From Bdellovibrionales bacterium (GTDB lineage: Bacteria; Bdellovibrionota; Bdellovibrionia; Bdellovibrionales; UBA1609), in contig JAHDIR010000002.1 in the NCBI GenBank assembly GCA_020630675.1, positions 75,497 through 139,496 of the forward strand: a stretch of DNA of 64,000 nucleotides, in the 5' to 3' direction. The position numbers and the translations under genes were made by a program. Below are positions 8,855 through 16,294 of the stretch, piece after piece. A model generated the notes under the pieces. That model had not been told where the DNA came from. It was given only the letters and a program-made list of their open reading frames with translations, and ran no database searches. Positions within the stretch are counted from its first letter, which is position 1, and every line of letters begins with the position of its first letter.

Positions 8855-9430
8855 ATGAAATATATAGCAGTAATTAGTTTGGTTTTATTTTCTATAGATG
8901 CATTCGCTTTTGGAGGCCCAGGAAATAGATCGAGAGAAAGGTCATGTTCTTGGTCAATATGTTATAACAAAACGCCGCAGCCAAGCTCTAACATAAAATC
9001 AATTCATACCGTTGGAAAATCAGAGACCGCATTGAACTCATTAAAAGAGGTCGAAGAGTTTTATAGTTTTTACTCAGGTTGGTTAAGTGGACGTTTAGAA
9101 AAAAATGAAAATAATTATAGAATCAAAGATATTCTTGCAGAAGGTCTTTACTATGTCTTACCAGATGGAACAGTGTTAGATAAAAAAATGACTTTAGCGG
9201 GTTCATTTGATGCCCATGGAAGCATAAATGATTTAGAGAGAGCCTTCCCAGAGGACTTAAAAGTTCAATATAGTAACCATGAGATTGCTCTTATAACTTA
9301 TACAGAAGTTATGAAATTAACAAACGGTAAAACAATTAGAACACGAGTGGTATGTCTATTTGAACAAAATGATAGTGCGCCGAATAAAGTGGTTTGGTCA
9401 AAAATGCAAAACACAACTGTGGAACCCTAA
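8855..9430 (+). CDS. secreted SnoaL/DUF4440-like protein
   Basis: 191 residues with a Sec signal peptide (MKYIAVISLVLFSIDAFA, cleavage after AFA). An AAGGAA site lies 7 bases before the ATG. The body has the pattern of an NTF2-like/SnoaL fold: a helix FYSFYSGWLSGRL, a strand block ILAEGLYYVLPDGTVLDKK, and repeated strands IALITYTEVMKLTNGKTIRTRVVCLF followed by a C-terminal VVWSKMQNTTV. Such domains bind small ligands or act as stress-related lyases, but no catalytic residues can be assigned. Four cysteines could form disulfides in the periplasm. It appears to be a single gene between two spacers. Confidence 0.65.
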   Translation: MKYIAVISLVLFSIDAFAFGGPGNRSRERSCSWSICYNKTPQPSSNIKSIHTVGKSETALNSLKEVEEFYSFYSGWLSGRLEKNENNYRIKDILAEGLYYVLPDGTVLDKKMTLAGSFDAHGSINDLERAFPEDLKVQYSNHEIALITYTEVMKLTNGKTIRTRVVCLFEQNDSAPNKVVWSKMQNTTVEP

Positions 9431-9526
9431 TGTGTTTAGTCTGTGGCAAGCTGTTAAGGGAAGAAAAAAAGAGCTGACAAAATATATACAATGAGATTGA
9501 AATAGTTTTTCGTTAAGGAGTTTTTT

Positions 9527-10378
9527 ATGATGAAGAATATACGTTTTCCATTGAATAGTGAACAGTTAGAACTGTTGGCTGCTTTTGAGAACTCTAACAG
9601 CTTGAAACAGTTATCTGATGTTTTATGTAAAGAAAGTTCTGTTATTTCAAAAAGATTAAAAAAAATTTCAGAAGTGGCTCCTGTAATAGAAAAAGTATCA
9701 GGAAAATGGATAATTACTCCCATCGGAAGAAACTTGAATGAGATCACTCGAGATTTTGCCGTGAAGTTAAGTGAGGCTTTACCTTCTGAACCAAACCTTT
9801 GTCAGTCCATAAAAGAAAGTTTTCACAAGGAGACATCAGTTTTAATGTTGGTAAACACTCAAAAATCATTTCTTGATCCTTTTTGGGGCCTAAGTAGTAC
9901 TCCAGAGGCCACAGAGAATATCAATCTCATTTTAAAAGAATGGAGAAAATCTAAAAACAGAGTGATTCATGTAAAGCATGTTTCTAGTGACCCCAATCAT
10001 CCTTTTTATTTAGACAGTGAAGGCTCTCAAATTATGGAGGGGCTAGAGCCTTTACCCGGCGAAGAAGTGATAAATAAATCTTCAGCGAGTGCATTTACGA
10101 ACACGAATTTAGGTTTTAATTTAAGCAAAAATGAAATTAGTTCCATTGTCTTAACTGGGTTTACTGCTAGCGAGTGTGTTGATGCGACAGCTAAGCAAGC
10201 TTCTGATTTAGGTTTTAAAAATTATGTCGTTAGTGATGCAACAGCGACATTTCAAATGCCTGGTGACCTAGAAAAGAAGTATACATCAAATGATATTCAC
10301 AGTTTTACAATGGCGAGACTTAATAAAATTTTTGCAGAAGTTGTTAGTTCGAAATTTTTAATAAAAGCTATTTCCTAA
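9527..10378 (+). CDS. helix-turn-helix / isochorismatase-like fusion protein
   Basis: 283 residues with AAGGAG 6 bases before the ATG. Residues about 5-75 form a LysR-style winged helix-turn-helix (LELLAAFENSNSLKQLSDVL, then SSVISKRLKKI). Residues about 103-270 are an isochorismatase-like cysteine hydrolase domain. It keeps the nucleophile Cys in GFTASECVDATA and the Lys in NKSSASAF, but the catalytic Asp of the usual IDxQ motif is Asn110 (VNTQKSF, codon 9854-9856). Members of the family hydrolyse amide or vinyl-ether bonds in small molecules. Here a ligand-sensing regulator with a reduced or altered active site is a reasonable inference. There is no signal peptide. Confidence 0.75.
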   Translation: MMKNIRFPLNSEQLELLAAFENSNSLKQLSDVLCKESSVISKRLKKISEVAPVIEKVSGKWIITPIGRNLNEITRDFAVKLSEALPSEPNLCQSIKESFHKETSVLMLVNTQKSFLDPFWGLSSTPEATENINLILKEWRKSKNRVIHVKHVSSDPNHPFYLDSEGSQIMEGLEPLPGEEVINKSSASAFTNTNLGFNLSKNEISSIVLTGFTASECVDATAKQASDLGFKNYVVSDATATFQMPGDLEKKYTSNDIHSFTMARLNKIFAEVVSSKFLIKAIS

Positions 10379-10432
10379 ATAATTGATAATAAAATAAATT
10401 AAGTTTTTAGTTAAACTAGATATAATTTCAAT

Positions 10433-10465
10433 AAAAAAAGGCAGAATCATTAAACAGATTCTGCC
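10433..10465 (-). terminator. Rho-independent terminator of lon
   Basis: On the minus strand a perfect 9-bp stem (GGCAGAATC / GATTCTGCC, loop of 8) is followed by seven T, 26 bases past the lon stop codon. This is a textbook intrinsic terminator. On the plus strand the same hairpin has a weaker tail (TTATATAAAA) and may also end the fusion gene at 9527-10378. Confidence 0.88.
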
Positions 10466-10490
10466 TTATATAAAATGTCTAAAATATTTT

Positions 10491-12905
10491 TTAAGCTGCA
10501 GCGGTCACTGATTTTTTACTTTTCTTGCCTTTTTTGTTTCGATCATCGCTAGACTTACTTTCATTGCTTTTGTCAAAAGCCACAGAGATAACTTCATCTA
10601 AGTTTTCAGCAAAGATAAACTTCATATCTTTTTTAAAGTGCTTTGGAATGTCAGCAATATCTTTTTGGTTGGCAATAGGAAGTATAACAGTATTTAGTCC
10701 ATGACTAAGGGCCGCCAGAACTTTTTCTTTTATTCCACCCACAGGTAGAACTCTTCCTGTTAGTGTAACCTCACCAGTCATTGCTAAATCTTTACGAATT
10801 GGAGTGTCAGTCATTAAGCTTATAAGAGAAGTAGACATTGTTACTCCGGCAGATGGACCGTCTTTAGGGATGGCTCCGGCTGGTAGATGTATATGTACTT
10901 CGTGGTTATCAAACCAATCAGAATCAATGCCAAGGTTTTTAGCATTTGCTTTGGCATAAGACATAGCGGCTCGTGCCGATTCTTTCATGACATCACCGAG
11001 TTGGCCGGTTAAAATCAAACCACCTTTACCCTTCATTTTAATAGCTTCGACATATAAAATTTGTCCGCCAGCCTGAGTCCAAGCAAGACCTGTTGTAATT
11101 CCGACTTGATTTTCCTTGAGAGCTTCTTCTTTTAGGAAGCGAGGAGCTCCTAGTAAATCAGTAACTATTTTAGGAGTCACAATTGTGGTTACATTTTGGC
11201 CAAGAACAACATTCTTTGCAACTTTTCTGCAGACAGAGCCAATTTCACGTTTTAGGTTTCTTAGTCCGGCTTCGCGAGTGTAATGAGAAATTAAATATTT
11301 CAGCCCATCATCTGTGAAAGAAATATTTTCTTCATTTAAACCGTTCATATTAATTTGTTCTTTAACAAGGTGTTTTTTAGCAATGATAACTTTATCATTT
11401 TCAGTGTAGCCAGAAATGTTTATAATTTCCATTCTATCTCTTAAGGCAGGGGGAATATTTTCCAAAACATTGGCTGTTGCTAAAAACAATACATTACTAA
11501 GGTCAAAATCTACATTTAAGTAGTTATCTCTAAAAGTTGCATTTTGTTCAGGGTCTAGAACCTCAAGCATCGCAGCACTGGGGTCACCTCTAAAGTCAGA
11601 ACCAAGTTTATCAATTTCATCTAAAACAATAACAGCATTGTTTGAACCAACCTGTTTTAAGGCTTGTACAATTTTACCAGGCATAGCACCAACATATGTT
11701 CTTCTATGTCCTCTAATTTCAGCCTCATCTTTTACTCCACCTAGAGAAACTCGAAAGTATTTTCTTCCCATAGCACGGGCAATACTTTTTCCCAAAGAAG
11801 TTTTACCAACACCGGGAGGGCCTGCAAAACATAAAATAGGTCCGTTGGTTTTGTTTTTGTTTAGCATCCTTACCGCTAAAAACTCTAGAATTCTATCTTT
11901 AGCTTTCTCAAGATCATAGTGGTCTTCATCTAAAATTTCTTGAGAGCGTTTAAGGTCTAGTACGTCTTCAGTTCCTTTGTTCCAAGGTAGTGCAACCATC
12001 CAATCTAAGTAAGTGCGAACCATAGAAGCTTCACTAGCATCAGGGTGCATACGTTCTAGTCGATTTAATTGTTTAATGGCTTCTTCTTCAACGTCAGAAG
12101 GCATTCCACTGTTTTTAATATTATTTCTTAATTCATCATTTTCTTCAGATTTAGAATCATTTTCGCCAAGCTCATTTTTAATAGCTCTCATTTGTTCTCT
12201 TAAGAAATATTCTCTTTGAGTTTTTGACATTTCATCTTTAGCAGTGCTTTTAATTTTTGCTTGCATGCTTAGAACTTCAAGTTCGTTTTCAAGAATTTCG
12301 TTTACAAGTTGAAGTCTTTCTTTTGGATCTTCAGTTTCTAAAACTTTTTGTGAATCGTGAATTTTTAAATTTAAATTTCCAGTTACCAGGTCAGCTAGTC
12401 GACCAGGCTCTTTTACATCTTCAAGAACTAAAAGAATGTCGGGGGATATCATTCTTCCTAAGGCAATAATTTTTTCTAACTTTTCTTTAACGCCTTTGGT
12501 AAGTCCTTCGAGCTCTTCTTCTGGATACATTTTTTCGTCAGTCGTAATTTTATCTACTTTTGCTTCGAAATAAGGTTCTGTTTGCTTGAAATCAGAAATA
12601 GAAGCTTTGGTCATTCCTTGAATTAAAATTTTGATTCGACCGTCGGAGAGCTTTCGCATTCTCATAATCATAGCCACAGTTCCTGTTTTATAAATAGTAT
12701 CAGGAGTCGGGTTTTCCTCGGTCACTTCTTTTTGAGAAGCTAAAAAAATCATTCGATCTTTTGCAAGAGCTGCTTCAACAGCTTTTATAGAGCTTTCACG
12801 GCCAACATATAAAGGTAATATCATGTATGGGAATACAACAATATCTCGTACGGGAAGCATTGGAACTATTTCAGGAATTTCATTGTTTTTGTTTTCATTT
12901 GTCAT
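10491..12905 (-). CDS. lon: ATP-dependent protease Lon
   Basis: Cytoplasmic AAA+ serine protease that degrades misfolded and regulatory proteins, 804 residues. Order: N-terminal substrate-binding LON domain (PMLPVRDIVVFPYMILPLYVG), coiled-coil linker, ATPase with Walker A GPPGVGKTS and Walker B VIVLDEIDK, then the protease domain with catalytic Ser685 in PKDGPSAGVT and Lys in GGIKEK. The start at 12905 is fixed by GGAGGA six bases upstream; a longer frame from a TTG would include that site. The last 30 residues are a Lys/Ser-rich tail (KSSDDRNKKGKKSKKS). The leader can fold over the ribosome binding site, and a strong terminator follows. Confidence 0.96.
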   Translation of the reverse strand: MTNENKNNEIPEIVPMLPVRDIVVFPYMILPLYVGRESSIKAVEAALAKDRMIFLASQKEVTEENPTPDTIYKTGTVAMIMRMRKLSDGRIKILIQGMTKASISDFKQTEPYFEAKVDKITTDEKMYPEEELEGLTKGVKEKLEKIIALGRMISPDILLVLEDVKEPGRLADLVTGNLNLKIHDSQKVLETEDPKERLQLVNEILENELEVLSMQAKIKSTAKDEMSKTQREYFLREQMRAIKNELGENDSKSEENDELRNNIKNSGMPSDVEEEAIKQLNRLERMHPDASEASMVRTYLDWMVALPWNKGTEDVLDLKRSQEILDEDHYDLEKAKDRILEFLAVRMLNKNKTNGPILCFAGPPGVGKTSLGKSIARAMGRKYFRVSLGGVKDEAEIRGHRRTYVGAMPGKIVQALKQVGSNNAVIVLDEIDKLGSDFRGDPSAAMLEVLDPEQNATFRDNYLNVDFDLSNVLFLATANVLENIPPALRDRMEIINISGYTENDKVIIAKKHLVKEQINMNGLNEENISFTDDGLKYLISHYTREAGLRNLKREIGSVCRKVAKNVVLGQNVTTIVTPKIVTDLLGAPRFLKEEALKENQVGITTGLAWTQAGGQILYVEAIKMKGKGGLILTGQLGDVMKESARAAMSYAKANAKNLGIDSDWFDNHEVHIHLPAGAIPKDGPSAGVTMSTSLISLMTDTPIRKDLAMTGEVTLTGRVLPVGGIKEKVLAALSHGLNTVILPIANQKDIADIPKHFKKDMKFIFAENLDEVISVAFDKSNESKSSDDRNKKGKKSKKSVTAAA

Positions 12906-12911
12906 TAAGTA

Positions 12912-12960
12912 TCCTCCGACATGACACAAATCTAAGTTGTACAAGATTCTTTTCGGAGGA
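12912..12960 (-). promoter_or_regulatory. lon leader hairpin that can sequester the ribosome binding site
   Basis: In the lon mRNA sense, TCCTCCGA (plus-strand 12953-12960) is exactly complementary to TCGGAGGA (12912-12919), which contains the lon Shine-Dalgarno sequence six bases before the ATG. The two arms are 33 bases apart and the loop contains a smaller AATCT/AGATT helix around the palindrome TTGTACAA. The fold would mask the site until melted, the behaviour of an RNA thermometer; this is inferred from complementarity. Confidence 0.5.
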
Positions 12961-13018
12961 ATGATCGTTAGCTTTAATGGTTTTCTTAGTTTAAATGAAG
13001 ATACAAACTTTAGAGAAG

Positions 13019-13402
13019 CTACTTACGACCAGTCTGTTTATATCTTTTACTTAATCTATCAGAAACTTCGGCGCCTTCAATACTAAGTCTAGTCCAGGGG
13101 ATAGCCAATAATCTAGCTTCTTTTATGGGTTCTTCGGTTTGTTCACAAAAACCGTAACGGCCATTTTGAATTTTACTAAGAGCGACATCAATTTCAACTA
13201 ACAAATTTTTTAGTCTTTGTTGTTGAGTAAGCATGCGCATTTCACTGAGCTGACTATTTGTTCGGTCAATCTCATCGCCATTAAAGTTACTCTCTCGAAT
13301 GCTCACTTTAATACTAAAGAGTTGAGCCAGGGTTTCTTCTCTAGCTGCAAGAAGTTTTTCTTGGCACTTATTTATAGTAGTTGTTCGTAGGTAAACTGTC
13401 AT
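13019..13402 (-). CDS. DksA/TraR-family protein lacking the zinc site
   Basis: 127 residues with an AAGGAGAG site before the ATG. Two long helices form the DksA/TraR coiled coil, followed by a finger region YGFCEQTEEPI and RLLAIPWTRLSIEG. The four-cysteine zinc site of canonical DksA is reduced to Cys86, with Thr89, Ser107 and Gly110 in the other positions at the correct 2-17-2 spacing. Zinc-free DksA paralogues are known that still bind RNA polymerase and act with ppGpp, so function is plausible without metal. The gene lies directly upstream of lon (113 bases). Confidence 0.82.
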   Translation of the reverse strand: MTVYLRTTTINKCQEKLLAAREETLAQLFSIKVSIRESNFNGDEIDRTNSQLSEMRMLTQQQRLKNLLVEIDVALSKIQNGRYGFCEQTEEPIKEARLLAIPWTRLSIEGAEVSDRLSKRYKQTGRK

Positions 13403-13551
13403 TCGACTCTCCTTGTCTGTGTGTTACAGTCACTATCAAAAGGTCTAGTTAGTGGACCTAACTTCTCATTAAGACTCTAGAAGATAACAAAGAGGCTAAT
13501 TAAAAAAATATATATAGAGTATAGCCAAGGCTTATGGTCAAGAGAGGTAGC

Positions 13552-13827
13552 TTAGGTATTGTTAATGAGGCCAATGAGGCTATCGACGCTACAAGAGCGT
13601 TCAATAGAGTGGCGAAGCTTTTTCTTGCCAGCAATTTTATACTGATTATTGCGCCCAACTTTACTAATCTTAACAAAACCATCTTTTTCAAGATCGCCAA
13701 TAATTTTTTGGGTTGCTCTTTCAGTGATACCAACTTTTTGTGAAATTTCACGCAAGGTAAGGCCCGGGTCTCTACCAAGAAGTATGATAATATGCCCATG
13801 ATTCGTAAAAAAGTTCCAATTTGACAT
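13552..13827 (-). CDS. small winged-helix transcriptional regulator
   Basis: 91 residues (ATG at 13827; a TTG six codons earlier is possible). The sequence GHIIILLGRDPGLTLREISQKVGITERATQKIIGDLEKDGFVK is a typical MarR/ArsR-like winged helix: recognition helix ITERATQKIIGDLE and wing VGRNNQYKI. There is no separate ligand domain. It is divergent from the SulP/carbonic anhydrase pair, with 273 bases between the starts and a palindrome in between, so it is a candidate regulator of that operon. No good Shine-Dalgarno sequence is visible. Confidence 0.75.
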   Translation of the reverse strand: MSNWNFFTNHGHIIILLGRDPGLTLREISQKVGITERATQKIIGDLEKDGFVKISKVGRNNQYKIAGKKKLRHSIERSCSVDSLIGLINNT

Positions 13828-13867
13828 AAAGCAAATAAAACTCAAATTAATTTAAAAGGCAATAAGT

Positions 13868-13883
13868 ATGAATTTTAATTCAT
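13868..13883. promoter_or_regulatory. palindromic operator candidate
   Basis: ATGAATT and AATTCAT are arranged as a 7-bp inverted repeat with a 2-base centre, 40 bases upstream of the winged-helix regulator gene and between it and the divergent sulP gene. Such symmetry fits a dimeric winged-helix regulator. It is AT-rich, so chance occurrence is possible. Confidence 0.35.
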
Positions 13884-13951
13884 GTATTTATTTTCGTAAC
13901 TCTTGGTTCATAATTAGTAAGCCAATGAAATTACTATGTATATTGAACATT

Positions 13952-13987
13952 CCGCGGAGCGCAGAGGTTAGCGGCTAAAATTTTTTT
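13952..13987 (+). terminator. possible attenuator hairpin in the sulP leader
   Basis: A GC-rich patch in AT-rich DNA (CCGC at 13952-13955 and GCGG at 13971-13974) is followed by a run of seven T at 13981-13987. The stem is short, so this is a weak terminator or attenuator candidate 113 bases upstream of the sulP start. Confidence 0.25.
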
Positions 13988-14100
13988 ATTGAAAGCCTAA
14001 GTTCTTTATGTCAAATTTTAATCATAAATATCTAATGGGTTTTATAACTGTCCTTACCGATTGTCAGATATACAACCTTTCTCCATAAGGAATTATAAAA

Positions 14101-15639
14101 ATGTTTAAAGAAATAAAACGAGATTTTCCAGCTAGTATTGTTGTTTTCTTCGTTGCTGTTCCTTTGTGTTTAGGAATAGCCCTTGCCTCTGGGGCCCCTT
14201 TATTTGCCGGTATTATATCTGGCATTATAGGAGGCATAGTTGTTGGCCTAGCCAGTGGCTCACCATTGGGAGTGAGTGGACCGGCCGCAGGTCTTGCAGT
14301 TATCGTATTAACGGCGATTGATGCCTTGGGTTCTTGGCCGACATTTCTCATGGCTGTTGTTTTGGCTGGTGTTATACAGCTGGCGATGGGGTTTGCAAGG
14401 GCAGGTTTTGTAGCTTTCTTTTTCCCCTCTTCTGTCATTAAAGGAATGTTAACGGGAATTGGATTGCTTATTTTTTTAAAGCAAATTCCTCACGCCTTAG
14501 GTTACGACAAAGATGCTGAGGGTGATTTTTCTTTTTTCCAAATGGACGGAGAGACAACGCTTTCTTCTATTGGAAGAGCATTTGAATTATTTACCCCTGG
14601 TGCAGTCTTAATCTCAGTTATTTCAATTTTGTTATTGATATTATGGGAAACAGTGCTGACTAAAAAGCACAAAATATTTCAACTCCTTCAAGGGCCCATT
14701 GTAGTTGTTGTATTTGGAATATTTATGAACATGCTTTATCAAAATGGCTTTTTAAATTTAACTCTTGCAGCAGATAATTTAGTTCGCCTCCCAGTTTCTA
14801 ATACATTTACGGAGTTTTTGTCGCAATTCACAATGCCTGAATTTTCGGCGATCGCTAGATTTGATGTTTGGAAAACAGCTATGGTTTTAGCCATAGTTGC
14901 TAGTCTTGAAACTCTTTTATGTGTTGAGGCAACCGATAAGTTAGATCCAGATAAAAGAATAACTCCAACCAATCGTGAGTTAAAAGCACAGGGGCTAGGT
15001 AATTTGGTTTCAGGTTTAATCGGTGGGTTACCAGTGACTCAAGTGATTGTTAGAAGTTCTGCCAACATCGCCTTTGGTGGGCAAACAAAACTATCAGCAG
15101 TTTTACATGGTTTCTGGTTGCTTTTAAGTGCTATGACGATTGTCAGTGTTTTAAATATGATTCCTCTTGCCAGTTTGGCCGCGATTCTAATGATTGTTGG
15201 TTATAAGCTAGCTAAGCCAGTATTATTTAAACAAATGTATAACCTTGGCTGGGAACAATTTATCCCCTTCATTATGACGGTCGCTGGAATTCTCTTAACA
15301 GATTTACTAATGGGAATAACCATTGGTATGATTTTCGGTATTTTCTTTACTTTGCATCATAGTTATAAAAATTCTTACTCAATGAAAGACGTCGTAACCT
15401 CTGAAAATAATGTTGAAACTCATCATATCATTTTGGCTGAAAACGTATCTTTCTTTAATAAGGCCAGCATTATGAAAGCTGTAGACTCTATTCCAGAAAA
15501 CTCTCGTGTTATCATTGATTGTTCAAAATCAAAGTCAATTGCCCATGATGTTGTTGAATACATTGAGGACTACAAGTCCAATGCGAAATCGAAAAATATA
15601 AAAGTTGAAACTATTGAACTAAAATCACCAACAGCTTAA
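14101..15639 (+). CDS. SulP-family anion transporter, probable bicarbonate transporter
   Basis: Inner-membrane secondary transporter of 512 residues with about 11-12 hydrophobic segments. The N-terminal signature VAVPLCLGIALASGAPLFAG and the following GxSGPAAGL match SulP permeases. A short STAS-like cytoplasmic domain occupies roughly residues 430-510 (SRVIIDCSKSKSIAHDVVEYI). The gene is followed 26 bases later by a beta-carbonic anhydrase. This pairing, known from BicA-like and fused SulP-carbonic anhydrase proteins, points to bicarbonate or sulfate transport rather than a purely sulfate role. AAGGAA precedes the ATG. The divergent regulator gene may control it. Confidence 0.85.
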   Translation: MFKEIKRDFPASIVVFFVAVPLCLGIALASGAPLFAGIISGIIGGIVVGLASGSPLGVSGPAAGLAVIVLTAIDALGSWPTFLMAVVLAGVIQLAMGFARAGFVAFFFPSSVIKGMLTGIGLLIFLKQIPHALGYDKDAEGDFSFFQMDGETTLSSIGRAFELFTPGAVLISVISILLLILWETVLTKKHKIFQLLQGPIVVVVFGIFMNMLYQNGFLNLTLAADNLVRLPVSNTFTEFLSQFTMPEFSAIARFDVWKTAMVLAIVASLETLLCVEATDKLDPDKRITPTNRELKAQGLGNLVSGLIGGLPVTQVIVRSSANIAFGGQTKLSAVLHGFWLLLSAMTIVSVLNMIPLASLAAILMIVGYKLAKPVLFKQMYNLGWEQFIPFIMTVAGILLTDLLMGITIGMIFGIFFTLHHSYKNSYSMKDVVTSENNVETHHIILAENVSFFNKASIMKAVDSIPENSRVIIDCSKSKSIAHDVVEYIEDYKSNAKSKNIKVETIELKSPTA

Positions 15640-15665
15640 TTGTGTTGATTAATAAGGGAGAAATT

Positions 15666-16289
15666 ATGAAAACATTTACACAAGAAATGCAAACGAACAC
15701 AACACCTCAACAGGCATTAGAACTTCTTAAGGAAGGTAATGGCAGATTCGTTTCAGGCCAAGCACACAAAAGAGATCATATGCAACAAGCTAGTGAAACA
15801 GTCAGCGGCCAATATCCTTTTGCTGTTGTATTAAGTTGTATTGACTCAAGAGCATCGGCTGAAATTATTTTTGACCAAGGTATTGGTGATATTTTTAGTG
15901 TTAGAATTGCTGGAAATATTATTAATGAAGACATACTTGGCAGCATGGAGTTTGGTTGTAAGGTAGCAAAATCAAAAGTGATTCTTGTGTTAGGTCACTC
16001 TCATTGTGGTGCTGTTAAAGGAGCTTGCGACAATGTTGAGTTAGGGAACTTAACAACGTTGTTAGATAAAGTTCAACCAGCGATAGCAGCTGAAACTTCT
16101 GTTAAAGAAAATAGAACGGCCAGTAACTCGGAGTTTGTTGCCAAAGTAACAGACCTAAATGTTAAAAAAGCTATGAGCGACATTTTAGAGCAAAGTGCTG
16201 TTCTTAAAGAAATGGTTGATGCCGGTGAATGCATGATTGTTGGTGGTGTCCATGACCTTGCCACAGGAAAAGTTAACTTTTTACAATAA
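15666..16289 (+). CDS. beta-class carbonic anhydrase
   Basis: Zinc enzyme interconverting CO2 and bicarbonate, 207 residues, cytoplasmic. The start at 15666 is preceded by AAGGGAGA; an upstream in-frame ATG at 15642 is less likely. The zinc and dyad residues are visible: Cys58, Asp60 and Arg62 in SCIDSR and the His/Cys pair in GHSHCGAVKG. Length fits the family. It forms an operon with the SulP gene, suggesting supply or removal of bicarbonate at the transporter. The stop lies only 5 bases from the convergent LamG gene. Confidence 0.93.
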   Translation: MKTFTQEMQTNTTPQQALELLKEGNGRFVSGQAHKRDHMQQASETVSGQYPFAVVLSCIDSRASAEIIFDQGIGDIFSVRIAGNIINEDILGSMEFGCKVAKSKVILVLGHSHCGAVKGACDNVELGNLTTLLDKVQPAIAAETSVKENRTASNSEFVAKVTDLNVKKAMSDILEQSAVLKEMVDAGECMIVGGVHDLATGKVNFLQ

Positions 16290-16294
16290 TTGTT

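Noticed and set aside
12906-12944. Longer Lon N-terminus beginning MYNLDL from a TTG
   Set aside because: The added residues cover the ribosome binding site and do not resemble Lon proteins, so the ATG at 12905 is used.
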